Of a stretch of DNA of 64,000 bases, positions 1-10,877 are shown piece after piece. Under the pieces are notes generated by a model. It was not told the DNA's origin, searched no databases, and worked only from the letters and a program-made list of their open reading frames with translations. Position numbers and translations under genes: made by a program. The stretch spans positions 24,109,718 through 24,173,717 of the forward strand of contig NC_046673.1 of NCBI RefSeq assembly GCF_003369915.1, in the 5' to 3' direction. The DNA comes from Drosophila miranda. Lineage: Eukaryota > Arthropoda > Insecta > Diptera > Drosophilidae. The stretch's first letter is position 1, and the number at the start of each line of letters is the position of its first letter.

Positions 1-3000
1 TATTTTAGTATGCACGGTATGCAAGAGGCGAGCTACCGCTATGGCCAACAATACCGTTCAAGAGTCGCCGTTGCACTGAATTCGTTTTGTGGCCAAAAAG
101 CGTGGCCAACAGCCAGGCCACCACCAACAGGCCAGGCCTTAACAGAAGCCACCAAACACCACACAGACCGCCATCCAGCAGCAGCAGACAACGGTTAGCA
201 GACAGAAACCAGAAACCAGTAACCAGAAGAAACAGTTGCTTATGGAGTGACGAAGCGATGGACACCCTACAACTCATGATGGGAGGATTGTCCTGAATAC
301 GAATATACATATGTACCTACATTTTCTGAAGCTAAAACTATTTATAACTAGACACAACAGCGGTTTGCCAGCTACTGTGGCCGCAACATGATATAGCCAT
401 CCACTATTTGTGTGGCCAAGGTAAACAGCAATAATTTTCAGGGCTTAAGGTATAATTCTTGATATTAAAGTTTTCCTTATATGGTATTCCTCCGATGTCA
501 ATCAGTTCCTGAAACAAGTAAAAGGCCAAACATCTTTCACTTGCCCGCAATAGTAAATGTCCGAAAGTGGAATTAATGTGATATCTTAGTTCATTTGTCA
601 ACATCTTTCATCTTTTTCCTCTCCTCTCGACGTTGCAGCCCATACTCCTGGCCAAGTTCATAATACCTTCTGTCAGAAGGGGTACCACGCACCGTAGGCA
701 TAACTTGTTGGAGCTGCTACCGGAGCAGTGCGCAGCCGCGAAGCCCGTATCCCCAACAGCGTCTGTTAACCGTTAACAGAGAGCTTGAATGCGGGGAAAG
801 TCTGTGGTGCTGTTGCTGCTGCTGCTTTTGGGGGTCCTCGGGGGGCATGTTCTTCAGAGAGATGATGGCTATAATGAAGTTTCGCGGCAGCCAAAACTGA
901 TCAATTATGGCCACACTTTTGCGGCTTGAGCGATTAATGGCCAGCGTTTGGTCTCCATTCAACGCTTGACTGGCGAATCGCGGAGAAATCGTTGCACAGA
1001 TCGGCAAATTAAAGCGAATTGAGCTGAAAGGGATTGTATAACACGAAGGGGGAGCTTATGATAGAAGTTCTGTCAAGAAAATTGAAAGTCTTCCGAAACG
1101 GGTATAGGCATAAAGAAAAATGAAAATTATAGTTCTAGCTTATAGTTTGTGGAGAGGAATGGAATTGCAATGAAGTTTATTCCATTTCCGTGGGGTACAC
1201 ATATGTATCATCTATGGTGGTGGTTATGAATTAGTAGACTGTATACTTTTAATAGGTATTATTTAATATATTTGGTGATTATATAATATCGGCGGTTATA
1301 TATGTACATACATATGTATATATGTATGAAGAGCGGGGGCTGATTTGCGGCGGTACAGCGATATGCGGGCGGTTGGTTGTGATTCTAATTTTCTACTAAA
1401 CTAAGCGGATAATTTCTCAACAGCTGGTAATGGAATCCCCAAAGGCGCATTTTAACTGCAGCTTAAAGCATTTCAACTGTTTTCATTCTTAGTTTTAGGC
1501 CATGAGTTTTTGGCTTGAATGAAAGTGAAAATACTCGGACTTTCGCACAGCCTCAGCGAACAGTTTATTGATAATGCCTGCCCCCAAAGCGTTTGCTTGC
1601 GAATGGATCATCTGTGTGGAGAGTGTTCAATATTGCAACAGGTGATGCGTGGAGGGTGATGGGTGATGGCTGATGGGGGCATCTTGAAGATGGTCTTAAT
1701 GGGCTTAATTTGTTGCGCACCCAAAAAAAAACCCGAAGGAGAAAGAGAGTGAGAGTTGGAGTGCGTGCAAAAGAGATGGCTAGCTCTGTGTGTGTTGTGT
1801 CTATTGGGTATTTAAAAAAAAAAAAAATACATTTGGGGTTTGGCCGGAACTCGAAATCAATTCAATATTCGTGTGTGTGTGTGTGTGTGTGCGACAGGGC
1901 TTCATAGTTTTGTGGTTGACCTTTGTTAACTGGTGGACCCCCGCACCGCTCGCTCCCTCTCTCTCTCTCTCTGTCTCTTTGCGAGCCAAAGACCTAAAGA
2001 GATTACATAATGAGCATTAAATGCTGTCATCGAAATGCCAACGGCTGCCAAGAGGCGGCGCGAAATGAATTTCAAATATTTTATCAAGCGATTTGCTTAT
2101 GTCCATTGTGGCCGTTGCCTGTTGTTACTGTAACTGTTATTGGTGTCTCTGGGTCTGTCTTCCTCGTACCTCGTACCTCGTACCCCTTTTCCCTATCTTC
2201 GGCCAGCCAGCTTTTATTTGATATCATCACCCTGTACTCGTAGGCCCTGGAGGGTATGCGGCGATCGGTCTTCTCCATTTGAGACTACTCTACATTGAAA
2301 ACAAGTAGAAGCCGTGAAGATTAAATGTAGATAGCCTTGTAGATACCGTGTAGATATGTACATATCGGCCAACCGCTGGGTTGTCTCCTGCCCCCCCACT
2401 GTGCGAGTTTTTGGACCGAGTGAGAGGTATCGCAGAGTCGAATAAATCGACGCTACTTTCTTGAAATTTCATTTTGCTTTGCTTTGGTTTGGTTTTCTCC
2501 GGTTTGGGGACCAATCAATCTCACATTTGGGTACAAACCTCGCGCCAGGGGAATGGATGACATGGATAGCATGGGTGGGATGGGATGTGATAGGATAGTA
2601 GGACGATTATGATGTCGATAATCATGAGGATGACTCACGCCGGCCTGTGGCTGCTAAGTGCATCCGCTGCATATGCCCCCACGATAGTTCTCCCACTCCA
2701 CTTGCATATCTCCTGCTAATATGCATTCGTGGCACGTGTGGCACGCGGACAAGAGACCGGAACAGACTCCAAGGTGCCCCAGGAAGGAAGGGAGCACGGG
2801 CTTCAAAAGGAGTTTAACAAAAGTGAGGGGGAGAGTGGTGTAAGCACCGTTAAGCATGTAACAGTGGGATACAACAACCGAAACAGGAACGTCACAGCTC
2901 CAACGAAACTTCACCAACATTTAGGAATGTTTAGTGGGATACTAAGATAATTTGTACATTTCCCGAGCTCTGTATATTTGAATATATATTTCTAAAGAAC

Positions 3001-3098
3001 TTTTGGGAAGCCAAAAACGTTTCCATTGCGCGAGTAAAAGTTACGCTCAAGATTGCATTTCATTATGCACTTATCGAATACAAAATTTAAAACAACAT
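1..3098. other. Intergenic, no gene recognised
   Basis: No reading frame here looks like a real exon: the longest (717-1007 minus) is a glutamine-rich stretch over a CTG repeat without splice or homology support. Visible contents are a GT run at about 1871-1891, an A run at about 1814-1826, a CT run at about 1955-1972, and TATGTATACATA-type AT-rich words around 1300-1325. It may hold regulatory DNA or part of a long intron or UTR of a gene outside the window, but nothing in the sequence decides this. Confidence 0.5.
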
Positions 3099-3104
3099 TT
3101 TATT
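3099..3104 (-). terminator. Poly(A) signal AATAAA, probable Dna2 3' end
   Basis: A canonical AATAAA on the minus strand lies about 270 nt past the Dna2 stop codon. A weaker AATATA lies closer to the stop (about 3345-3350). Either could be used. Confidence 0.4.
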
Positions 3105-3374
3105 AAAGTATGAATCGGCTTTTATGTATGTAACTTGGGAGCACGCCAGACGGCGATTCACTAATGATTTGCTTCTTTTTTTAGAGGTCGTTTCCTCTGA
3201 AATTAGTTTCCTTTAGTTTCCTTCTTTAACATTGGCTTCCTTTAAGGATCCATAACGATCTATCGGTCACTTTGGCACTTGTAAATCTTGTATGAGTCCT
3301 TTAACTAATACAAATCACTTGGAACTCTTAAAATGTAACGAAATATATTAAAAAAGGATTAAGGACTAATTGAC

Positions 3375-6300
3375 TTATGGTTCTACGAGGCGATTCAGGT
3401 CCGTGTGCAGACACTTCCAAGCAAACTCCAAACGTCCCTCGATCAACGGCAGGAAACACTTTGCCGGGACGTTCTGAAATAGGGAGTTGAAGGGGCCATA
3501 ATTCTTGAGGCACGTGACGTCGCCCAGGATGATCAGCTTCTGCTTGGCGCGTGTGATGGCCACCGTGAGGCGGCGCTTATCCTCGAGAATCTCAGCGGCT
3601 CGGCAGCGCTTCTTCTCCGTGGGATCGCGTCCAGTCTTGGTGCAGCTGTAGATAATGATGTTCTTGTCGCGGCCCTGGTACTGATCCACCGTGTTGAACT
3701 CAACTCTGGAGTCCAGCCGTCCACCCAGTCTGCGCAGCAGCTCCACTTGGGCGCGGTAGGGGGCAATGACACCCACGGTGGACAGGTCGTATTCGGCGAG
3801 CTGCAGCTGGAGGATAAGGTGCATCACAACGCCCACCTCGCAGGTATTGGTGTACTGTGAAATGCGGCGACCTTCCGCTGGATGCTGCCCCACATCCGCC
3901 AGTTCAACTTCCGGATCCTTTTCTCCGTATTTAAGATCGATGTTGGAGTCGGCCTTCCCGAGCCACTGTAAGCCCTTGCCCACCGCCTGGCAGGGCACGG
4001 AGCAGTCGCCGGTGTCCACCACCACAACGGCATTGTCCAGATGGGTCTGCAGCACGCGCTGAGCCCACACGGGTGCGTGTCCAATGGGTTTCAGCTGGAG
4101 ATGGGCCCTGGCCACATTCTCATCGGCGCATTTCAGGCCATCATCGTAGGTAAGCCTGTTGGCCAGCCGGGTGATTGTGCTGTTCATGCGGTACTGCACG
4201 CTCAGCACGGCCGTGCAATTGGGCGAGTCAAGGCGTTCAAAGAGGGACTCGTCTGCTCCTCTCTTGCGGGCCTCGCGCGACTTAACGACCGGTGGCAGTT
4301 GATCTGGATCTCCGACCAGAACGAAGCGCTCGCTGTAGTGTAGGGGACGCAGAATGGTGGGCAGCAACACCTGGGTGGCTTCGTCCACGATGCAGTAGTC
4401 AAACGTACGGTTTCGAAAGACGGGGTGACCCGTTCCCAGGCAAGTGACGCCCACAATCGCCGGCGTCTCCAGGACGCGTGTCAGGCTATCGACGGTGCGG
4501 CAGCGTCTGGTAGCATTGGCCTCGCTGATCTCTTCCAGGCAGTCGTTAATGCGAGCGCTCTGGCCCAGACGGAGCATGGGAAGGTCATAGGCCATCAGAC
4601 GATTCATTAGATTGTCCACCGCCGAGTGAGTGTGGGCCGTGATCAGGACGGTGAGATTAAGCAGATGCAGCATACGCACCAGGGCGACCAGCGTCTGGGT
4701 CTTGCCTGTACCGGGCAGACCCTTGATCAGAAAGTGGGTATTGCTGCTGAGGCACTGCATGACGGCTTCGTTTTGCTGCTTGTTCAGATATTGCAGAATG
4801 TGAAGACCCTCTATGAGAATGACATCGGGCAGGCTGTCAACTGGTAGGGGCGGGTCCAGGGCTACAATTATGGAGCGCAGTTGCTTGGCGCGCAGCGTGG
4901 GGGCGAGCAGCATGCCGAGGCTTGTGTAGTTGAATGTGCTGAAAGTCTGCGAGTCGTGCTTGTCCATGATGAAGGTCTCCTTCGCATACTGCGGCTTGAG
5001 GTCGCGATCCAGGGCGACTGTCAGGCGCCGGCACTCCAACGAAACGATGATCCCAGAAGCCACGGCCATGCGCGATTCGGTGCTGATGACCACATACTCG
5101 CCCACATCGAACTGCAGAAGAGAAGAAAAGTAGATTACACACTGACGATTTCAGTGAAGGGAGATCCCCAGATCCTAGAACATACCCCACTGAGATGTAA
5201 TTGTATGCTGGGATCGACCTCGCGTGCCAACTCCAAGTTTTGCTCAAAGCGGCCGTCTGTTTCGAGCGCCAGTTGGCTGGGATAAAGCTTCAGCTGTGCT
5301 ATGGCTCGTCCCTGCTGTTGGCGCGAGACGGGATCTTCCGTCCAGATGGTGTGCTGCTTAAAGCTCGCGCGTGAGTGCTTATCCTCGAGGGCCAGTATAC
5401 CGCACCAGTGGTGGAAGAACTCCTGATCCTCGTCGGTTAGGTGCTCGAGAAGCGTCGGCATAAGGATCTTCATTGAATGCGAGTCCCCCAAACGCAGTAT
5501 GCTATCCCGCTTGGCGTAGCTGGCGCACAGCGTCCTGTATTCGCATTTCACGCATGCGCTGTGGTGGTGGATGGGCTCGGGCAGGTAGAGGTCCTCGATG
5601 TCCTCTTCATCGGCGACTGGGCTCTTCCCCTCGTTGACTATATATTTGGCCAGATCGTTGCGCATCATGATCAGATCGCGCATCTCGTTGCGCTTGCCGA
5701 ACACCTCGCGCATCATGTTTTCGCGCAGGTAGAGCAGTAGCCCGGAGCGCGTATCAACTCCCAGGGCTGAGTGCATCATCTGGTATAGGATCAGCTGGCC
5801 AGTGTGCTCCATGGAGAAGGTGGAGCGACCCGTCTTCAGCTCCAAGGGAATGGGATCATTGGCTGTGGTCACGGACACAGAGACGTCCACTTTGCCCTTG
5901 AGGCCCAGCTGGGGTACCCACAGGTTCTCCTCAGTGTTCTCGATCCGCTCAATGCGTCCGCGAAAATTCACTGGTGACGGAATTTTAGGCTTCTCCCCAA
6001 GCACATACTGCTTGGCGAACCTAACGATGGGATCGACGAACCGCTGAATATCATTAAATACCTCATACTCGGTGAGGTCGCCGGCATAGAGGGATTGGGC
6101 CAGGGAGGGGCTCTGCAGCATATAATTCAGGATAGTTTTCACATGGGAGCGCGTGTAGTTCTGCTCGGAGACCACGCGTTGGAACAGTTCGTGCACCAGT
6201 GTGCCAATAATCATCTGCCGAAGAGTTTCAAATGAGTATCCCCCTCGGTTAGGTTAGGGAATGTCTGGGCTTTGCTGCTGGGTACTCACCACACGGTTGT

Positions 6301-6847
6301 TCCAGTGGAGGCCGCGAAAACGTTCCTGCAGCACCGTCTTGCGGCGGCAAAAGAGGGAACCCATGACGGTGGTGCCGGATACTAGAAAATCGGGGTTGGT
6401 CACACAGAAGCCGTCCTCCTTGTCAATCACATAGACGTTCTGCGAGGGCTGCCACTTGGCCAGAAGCGAAACAATATCGCCCTTCTTCATTTCACAAATA
6501 TTCCACGGCGAATGCACGAGGCACTCGGCCGTCTCTGGATCCTCGGCTTGGCTGGGGCTCTTTTTTACTAGCAGTCTGACGTTGTAGGATTTCATGTCCA
6601 TTTCAAAGTCCTCGATCACGCAGCGCTGCCATATGGACAGGTCCAGTCTATGCGAGGACACAGCCGCATCCATCGCCGCCTCTAAAGCACTCGCATCGAC
6701 ATCCATATTGTCGTCCCAGCACTGGTTCTCCCAATCGTCGCACAAGTCCTTGTCATCTTTGAACTTCTTGACCTGCGATTGGCTGGTGCCTGGTGAGCCA
6801 GATCCGTTTTCCTTGCTGGGCGTCAGCACGCGCTTCGGAGTCGACAT
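3375..6847 (-). CDS. Dna2: DNA replication ATP-dependent nuclease/helicase DNA2 (three exons)
   Basis: Dna2 trims long flaps during Okazaki-fragment maturation and resects broken DNA ends in the nucleus. Exons are 6847-6290, 6214-5186 and 5111-3375, with introns of 75 and 74 bp, both phase 0, giving 1107 residues, close to the usual 1050-1100. The nuclease domain shows the RecB-type motifs: D296, the ELK at about 311-313 and QLILY at 326-330. Iron-sulphur cysteines are C407, C410 and C416, with C76 (in QRC) a likely fourth. The SF1B helicase follows: Walker A GLPGTGKT near 660-667, then DEAT, GDPDQLPP, QYRMN, VDQYQGRDK and VAITRAK. All key residues are present, so the gene looks functional. 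The start has an upstream stop-free AT-rich leader and the N-terminus MSTPKR is typical in being short and disordered. A conserved Motif 1 site lies about 250 bp upstream, as expected for a housekeeping gene. Family identity is near certain; splice sites are inferred. Confidence 0.96.
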
Positions 6848-7093
6848 TATCGCCCGAAAATGTGTTGAATTATTTGTTTTGAACCAACGACGAGTTCACA
6901 AATTTTTGGCGCAAATATTTGTAGCTTGTGAAAAAATAGATGACAAAAAATAAGCAGAGAGCACAGTCAGGGCACACACGATAACAGACTTCCGAGACGT
7001 CCGAAGTATTTCACGACTTTTTCTGTTAATGTTTCCTTAGAAAATGCTTTTTTGTGTGTCGTTTTTTCGTTGTTCGCGCCATTTACATCTCAT

Positions 7094-7104
7094 CAGTGTG
7101 ACCG
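7094..7104 (-). promoter_or_regulatory. Core-promoter Motif 1 (M1BP site)
   Basis: The plus strand reads CAGTGTGACCG, an exact match in reverse to the Drosophila Motif 1 consensus YGGTCACACTR, bound by M1BP at housekeeping promoters. It lies about 250 bp upstream of the Dna2 start codon and points toward it, so it most likely marks the Dna2 promoter. Confidence 0.6.
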
Positions 7105-7475
7105 CGGACTTATCGTCAAAATATACCGTCCAACCCTCAGAAATATACCGTCTCATTTAAAAAATATACCGTAAATATACTGACGAATTCAAGTTCTATT
7201 TTACTTATTCCTCGTTTTTGATCTTCCGTGGAATATTCTCAGCTATATAGAACATTAAGCCACGCCCACATAATTTAATACGATTCATGAATAATTTTTT
7301 TACTTAACTGGCTTATTCAAAATATTTGCTTTTATTGGATTTCTATATATAACGTTGAAAAGGAAATATAATAGATTTATGAAACTGGCAAAATACACCA
7401 TTATATACCGTAAATATACCGTCGGTTCAATTTTAGCCTAAAAAAATACCGACAAGTATTAAAAATACCGTAAAC

Positions 7476-7509
7476 GGTCACCCTGCATCTCCTACAGGAC
7501 TTATCGATA
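7476..7509. promoter_or_regulatory. Motif 1-like site plus DRE (TATCGATA)
   Basis: GGTCACCCTG at 7476-7485 is a one-base variant of Motif 1, and TATCGATA at 7502-7509 is a perfect DRE, the DREF binding site. Together with flanking Motif 6 words this resembles a second housekeeping-type promoter, about 400 bp from the first and inside the duplicated block. Its orientation would allow transcription toward the right, where no large gene is found. Confidence 0.5.
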
Positions 7510-7590
7510 AGATATACGGTCTGACCCTCAGAAATACCGCAAAAATACCGATGAGAAAACAAACTTAGCGAGAGCAACAAATTTGAAGAC

Positions 7591-7665
7591 ATGGCGTACA
7601 TACATGTGTCCGCGTTGTCAGATGAACAGCTGTTCGGCCAGCTCCCTCAACACCACAGAAAGTGA
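7591..7665 (+). other. Small ORF (24 codons) behind the promoter-like block
   Basis: An ATG at 7591 opens a 24-residue frame starting MAYIHVSALS and ending at TGA 7663-7665. It sits about 80 bp past the DRE. A possible splice donor (GTATGA) lies near 7694. It could be a short upstream ORF, the first exon of a decayed gene, or chance; I do not recognise it. Confidence 0.15.
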
Positions 7666-7740
7666 CAATCTTCAACGTGTGGCTTCGAGTTTGGTATGAT
7701 TTTGCTATGGTTTTTTATACCGAAACATACGGTCTCCCTT

Positions 7741-8485
7741 TTGAAATATTCCGTTAAAATTCACTGGTCGACAATGGGTTAATCGTTCTCTGTCCATGAT
7801 CGGAAGTTAAATTCGTCGATTCTGATATTCGATTTGATATAAATAGCTAGGCAGGACCCTCCGGTGTAAACTCATAATTTTATCCAATCAATAAATCAAT
7901 ATTTTACCAGATTGGTTAATTTTAAGAAATCTTTTTTAAATGAAAATGGTCCTTTTTTGAACACGTCAACTACACATTTGAATCCAGTCGACCAGAGATA
8001 AGCTGCGCGCCAAAGTGGAATTTTTAAAAAGGAAATAGTGAAACTGTTTTGAATGTACAAAAAACCTCCGTACAAAAGTTTCTATACCCTATGTTCTTCA
8101 ATAGAATTTAAAAAATTAAATTTAATGAATTGATTTAGCGCCCATGTGGCCGGGACATTTGAAAATAAGGCCACTCTGCATTTTATCTTAAATTAGTATT
8201 GGTGAAAACTCTGCGGTAATAAATTAAATTAAAAAATATATTAAATGGTATCTCTACACATATTAATTTGCTTATATTAAATTGCTTGCAAATTGAAATA
8301 TCAACAACCGACAAGAAACACAGCAGTGCAGCAGTTCAGCAATAGATGGCAGTGCCATCAACCTGCGTGCAGCTGGAGTACAGATCAATTCCAACAGATG
8401 ACGCCAGTACTGGGCGGTTAATTTGAAAGAATTTGCCAAGGCTGTTTTAATTTAAATAAATACCGCGAAATGCATTGCAATTGCA
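7741..8485. other. Intergenic, AT-rich, no gene seen
   Basis: This stretch between the promoter-like block and the bHLH gene is AT-rich and has no plausible coding exon on either strand. An ATAGATGGCAGTGCC word near 8343 vaguely resembles insulator-type motifs but is not a clear match. Confidence 0.5.
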
Positions 8486-8491
8486 TTTAAT
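8486..8491 (-). terminator. Poly(A) signal variant ATTAAA for the bHLH gene
   Basis: ATTAAA on the minus strand, about 35 nt past the bHLH stop codon, is the nearest plausible polyadenylation signal. Confidence 0.3.
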
Positions 8492-8525
8492 CTAGTCTTA
8501 ATCTGATTACTCCATATTGTTCCGT

Positions 8526-9103
8526 TCACTTGCTTTTCAGGCAGAAAGTGCAGATGCTGATGCGTCTGGTGTGGCCTCCTGCTCCACCGCCCTCGTTTTC
8601 GTACTTATGCAGCAGACAAGGCTGAAAATCGGTTCCTGTGGGAGGGAGAAGAATTTCAATGAGAGTACAACTGAAGGAAGGGTATTCCAGTCCAGCTCCC
8701 ATACCTGCCTGCAGTGTGCTGCTCAGATGGTTGATGTAGCTGCTGGCCAGGCGGATGATCTCGATCTTCGAGAGCTTGCGATTTATTGGCTCCGTGGGTA
8801 TCATACTGCGCAGGGCCTCATAGGCGGCATTGACACTGAGGGTGAAGGTGTAGGTAGAAGGGCTTAGAGCTTCTCTATTGTTCTATGGGTGTGTCCCTTG
8901 ACTCACTTGAAAGTCCTGTAGCGCTCCCTGGCATTGATCTTCTGTCTGGGTGGCCGTCTCCTGCGGCCTCCTGTCTGCGAGTCCTCGGAGTCGCCGGCCC
9001 CTCCACTACCACTCCCATCGCTTGGACTCTGGCTGTGGCTGTGGCTGTCGTGGGTGAGGGCCATGAGCAGATACGAGGCAGTTTCTGCTGATGAGATCGC
9101 CAT
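8526..9103 (-). CDS. CG33557: Paraxis/TCF15-type bHLH transcription factor (three exons)
   Basis: A nuclear DNA-binding factor of the Twist-related paraxis/scleraxis group, which binds E-boxes as a dimer, usually with an E protein (Daughterless in flies). Exons are 9103-8907, 8835-8705 and 8635-8526, with introns of 71 and 69 bp in phases 2 and 1, giving 145 residues. The N-terminal third is Ser/His/Gly-rich. The bHLH spans about residues 53-106: basic region with NARER (E60 is the E-box contact), helix 1 with VNAAYEALR, loop [12 protein letters not shown] and helix 2 [12 protein letters not shown]. The C-terminus [12 protein letters not shown] matches the ICTFCL tail of vertebrate TCF15. The chosen ATG at 9103 follows AAACGG; the frame is open further upstream to 9139 but has no other ATG there. 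Among fly bHLH genes this matches CG33557 by group; the symbol rests on recall of that assignment. Confidence 0.9.
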
Positions 9104-9700
9104 CCGTTTGCCTCGACGATTGCTGACTGAATGTAGCACGCAGCTTCATCAGCCTCTGGCACCGCTTCATCAGAGGTCCAGCCTCTGGTCCGCTGTTCTG
9201 ATGGTCTGCTGTTCCAATGGGCCTCTGCTAAATGAATTAAGTCATCGCCAAGTGACGACAAATTGTGCATGAAGAGAAACACACAACAATAACGAGAGCA
9301 TTTCTTACATTGCCTCAGCGCGCACTTGTCAAAACAAAGCCGCACAACTAGCTCACTCTCACTCCCAGTCTCCACTCCCCGCCATCTCTTTCTCTCCAGA
9401 CAAACAAAGCACTTGTACAATATTAATGGCCTGGAAGCGATCTGATCCGATCCGTCCCAAGGATAAGTACCCATCTTCATTTGTCCATCGATAATTTGTT
9501 TAGCCAATTTATTTGTTGGTTTTGTGTGCGGCCTGCAGCCTGGAAAACGGAAGTGACCCTTGCGGACCCTTGCCCCTGGAAGAACACACATGCCACACAT
9601 GCGTTCAAGTGCGGCATGCGCTGCCGTTGCATCAATCAGTGAGTCAGTCAGTCAGTCAGTCAGTCAAGCAAAGCAGTTCCGTGGAATGTTCCCAGATGGA
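9104..9700 (-). other. Probable 5' leader and promoter region of the bHLH gene
   Basis: No supported coding exon is present. A long minus-strand frame at 8875-9600 overlaps bHLH exon 1 in another frame and is a shadow. A (GTCA)6 run lies at about 9642-9665. Confidence 0.35.
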
Positions 9701-9709
9701 TTATCCAGA

Positions 9710-9717
9710 TATTTATA
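9710..9717 (-). promoter_or_regulatory. Candidate TATA box TATAAATA
   Basis: TATAAATA on the minus strand, with transcription expected to start near 9685. If used for the bHLH gene this gives a leader of about 580 nt containing the GACT repeat. No convincing initiator was found, so confidence is modest. Confidence 0.3.
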
Positions 9718-10522
9718 CACTGGCAATCACACAGCCAATAAAGATGTGTTACTTTTAATATTAAGAATCATTTTATTTATATTTTATACACATTTTGTCG
9801 AAACACATTCACTTAGGTAGCTAGAAAAAAAGTCATAATGAGAAACAAACACAATTCGCTTAGGAGTAGAGGGAGAGGCCTAAGAACAAATCCAGTTGGG
9901 GGTGATGGGGGGAGTGGGGCTGGTCACAAAAATGGGGCGTGGCATGTCGATCGATTGTGTACATATATTTGATACGAGTATATCTGTTCATTGAGTGTTT
10001 GTGGGGGTGGCTTTTGTGACCGAAATTATAAGTTCAAAAAAATAATAATAATATTAATAATAATAATATATGATCGAGTATATTTTTCTTCTTGGGTTCG
10101 AAACTTGATGTGTGTTTTCCTCATCTGCAACCTCCTCTCCTTCTTCTTCTTCCTTTCTCATTTCGTTCTCTTCATATTTCGTTTTTCGTTTAAAATAATT
10201 AAAAATAATAGTAAATAAAACACCACAGTCATGATTTTTAATAGAACACAAAATATTCACAAAAATTGTAGCGTGGAGTGGACGATGGGGTAGTACAAAT
10301 TAAGGAAAAGCTCAAGGGGGGAGGATGTGAAAACTTGCAAATGGCAATATATTTACAAAAGCCGAAGAAAGACAGAAGACAGCACTAGGCGTGGCCTGAA
10401 GTATTCCGATTCAGATTCAGGCGTTTCTATAGATATATGTATATGTTATATAGAATATTCATATTCATATCGTTATGTGTTTCTTGTTTTTTGTTTTTTG
10501 TTGATTTTTATGTTTGTTCATT
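9718..10522. other. AT-rich intergenic spacer
   Basis: Low-complexity AT-rich DNA between the bHLH promoter side and the 3' end of the next minus-strand gene. No coding potential is seen. Confidence 0.4.
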
Positions 10523-10542
10523 TTTATTAAAATATAAATAAT

Positions 10543-10548
10543 TTTATT
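10543..10548 (-). terminator. Poly(A) signal AATAAA for the secreted-protein gene
   Basis: AATAAA on the minus strand about 330 nt beyond the TAA at 10878; a second copy lies at 10523-10528. The two would give a 3' UTR of about 350 nt. Confidence 0.45.
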
Positions 10549-10877
10549 CGTTTGATTTTCAGTATTTTCTTTTCTTTTTTTTCATGTCTCTTCTTTTTCT
10601 ATATTTTGTTATGAAAATTTTGCTAAAAGATTAAAAAAAATTAATGTACATTGCCAGAAGGTTTTTGTTGTTGTTTTTTTTTTTTATCAAATGAGTGGCG
10701 CGTGAGTGTGTGTGTGTGTGTGAGTGAAACAGAGAGAGACAGACAGAGGGGACGTGGAAGGGGATGGGGGCAGTGTGTGATCTGCTGCATTTGACTCTGT
10801 ACAGTTGAGTGTGACTTGACTAAATCGGGCGAGGGCGTGGCCAGTGCTGGGATGGAGCCAAGGCCAGGACTCGGGCC

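Larger units (their letters stand above)
7110..7740. repeat. Cluster of ATACCG (Motif 6-like) words with a duplicated block
   Basis: Ten ATACCG cores (reverse CGGTAT, most in the form GGTATATTT or GGTATTTTT) fall between about 7122 and 7731, plus two ATACGG variants. They match the core of Drosophila Motif 6 (KTYRGTATWTTT), which pairs with Motif 1 at housekeeping promoters. Two blocks are diverged direct copies: about 7106-7160 and about 7497-7555 share GGACTTATCG, then an ATA(C)CG(G)TC word, then ACCCTCAGAAAT. The second copy carries a DRE where the first has TATCGTCA. Confidence 0.6.

Noticed and set aside
404..604. 66-residue minus-strand frame near the left edge
   Set aside because: Unremarkable composition, but no splice context, conservation or partner exon can be shown.
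8875..9600. 241-residue open frame on the minus strand
   Set aside because: It overlaps bHLH exon 1 in a different frame, lacks recognisable domains and is not the frame that carries the bHLH; a shadow.
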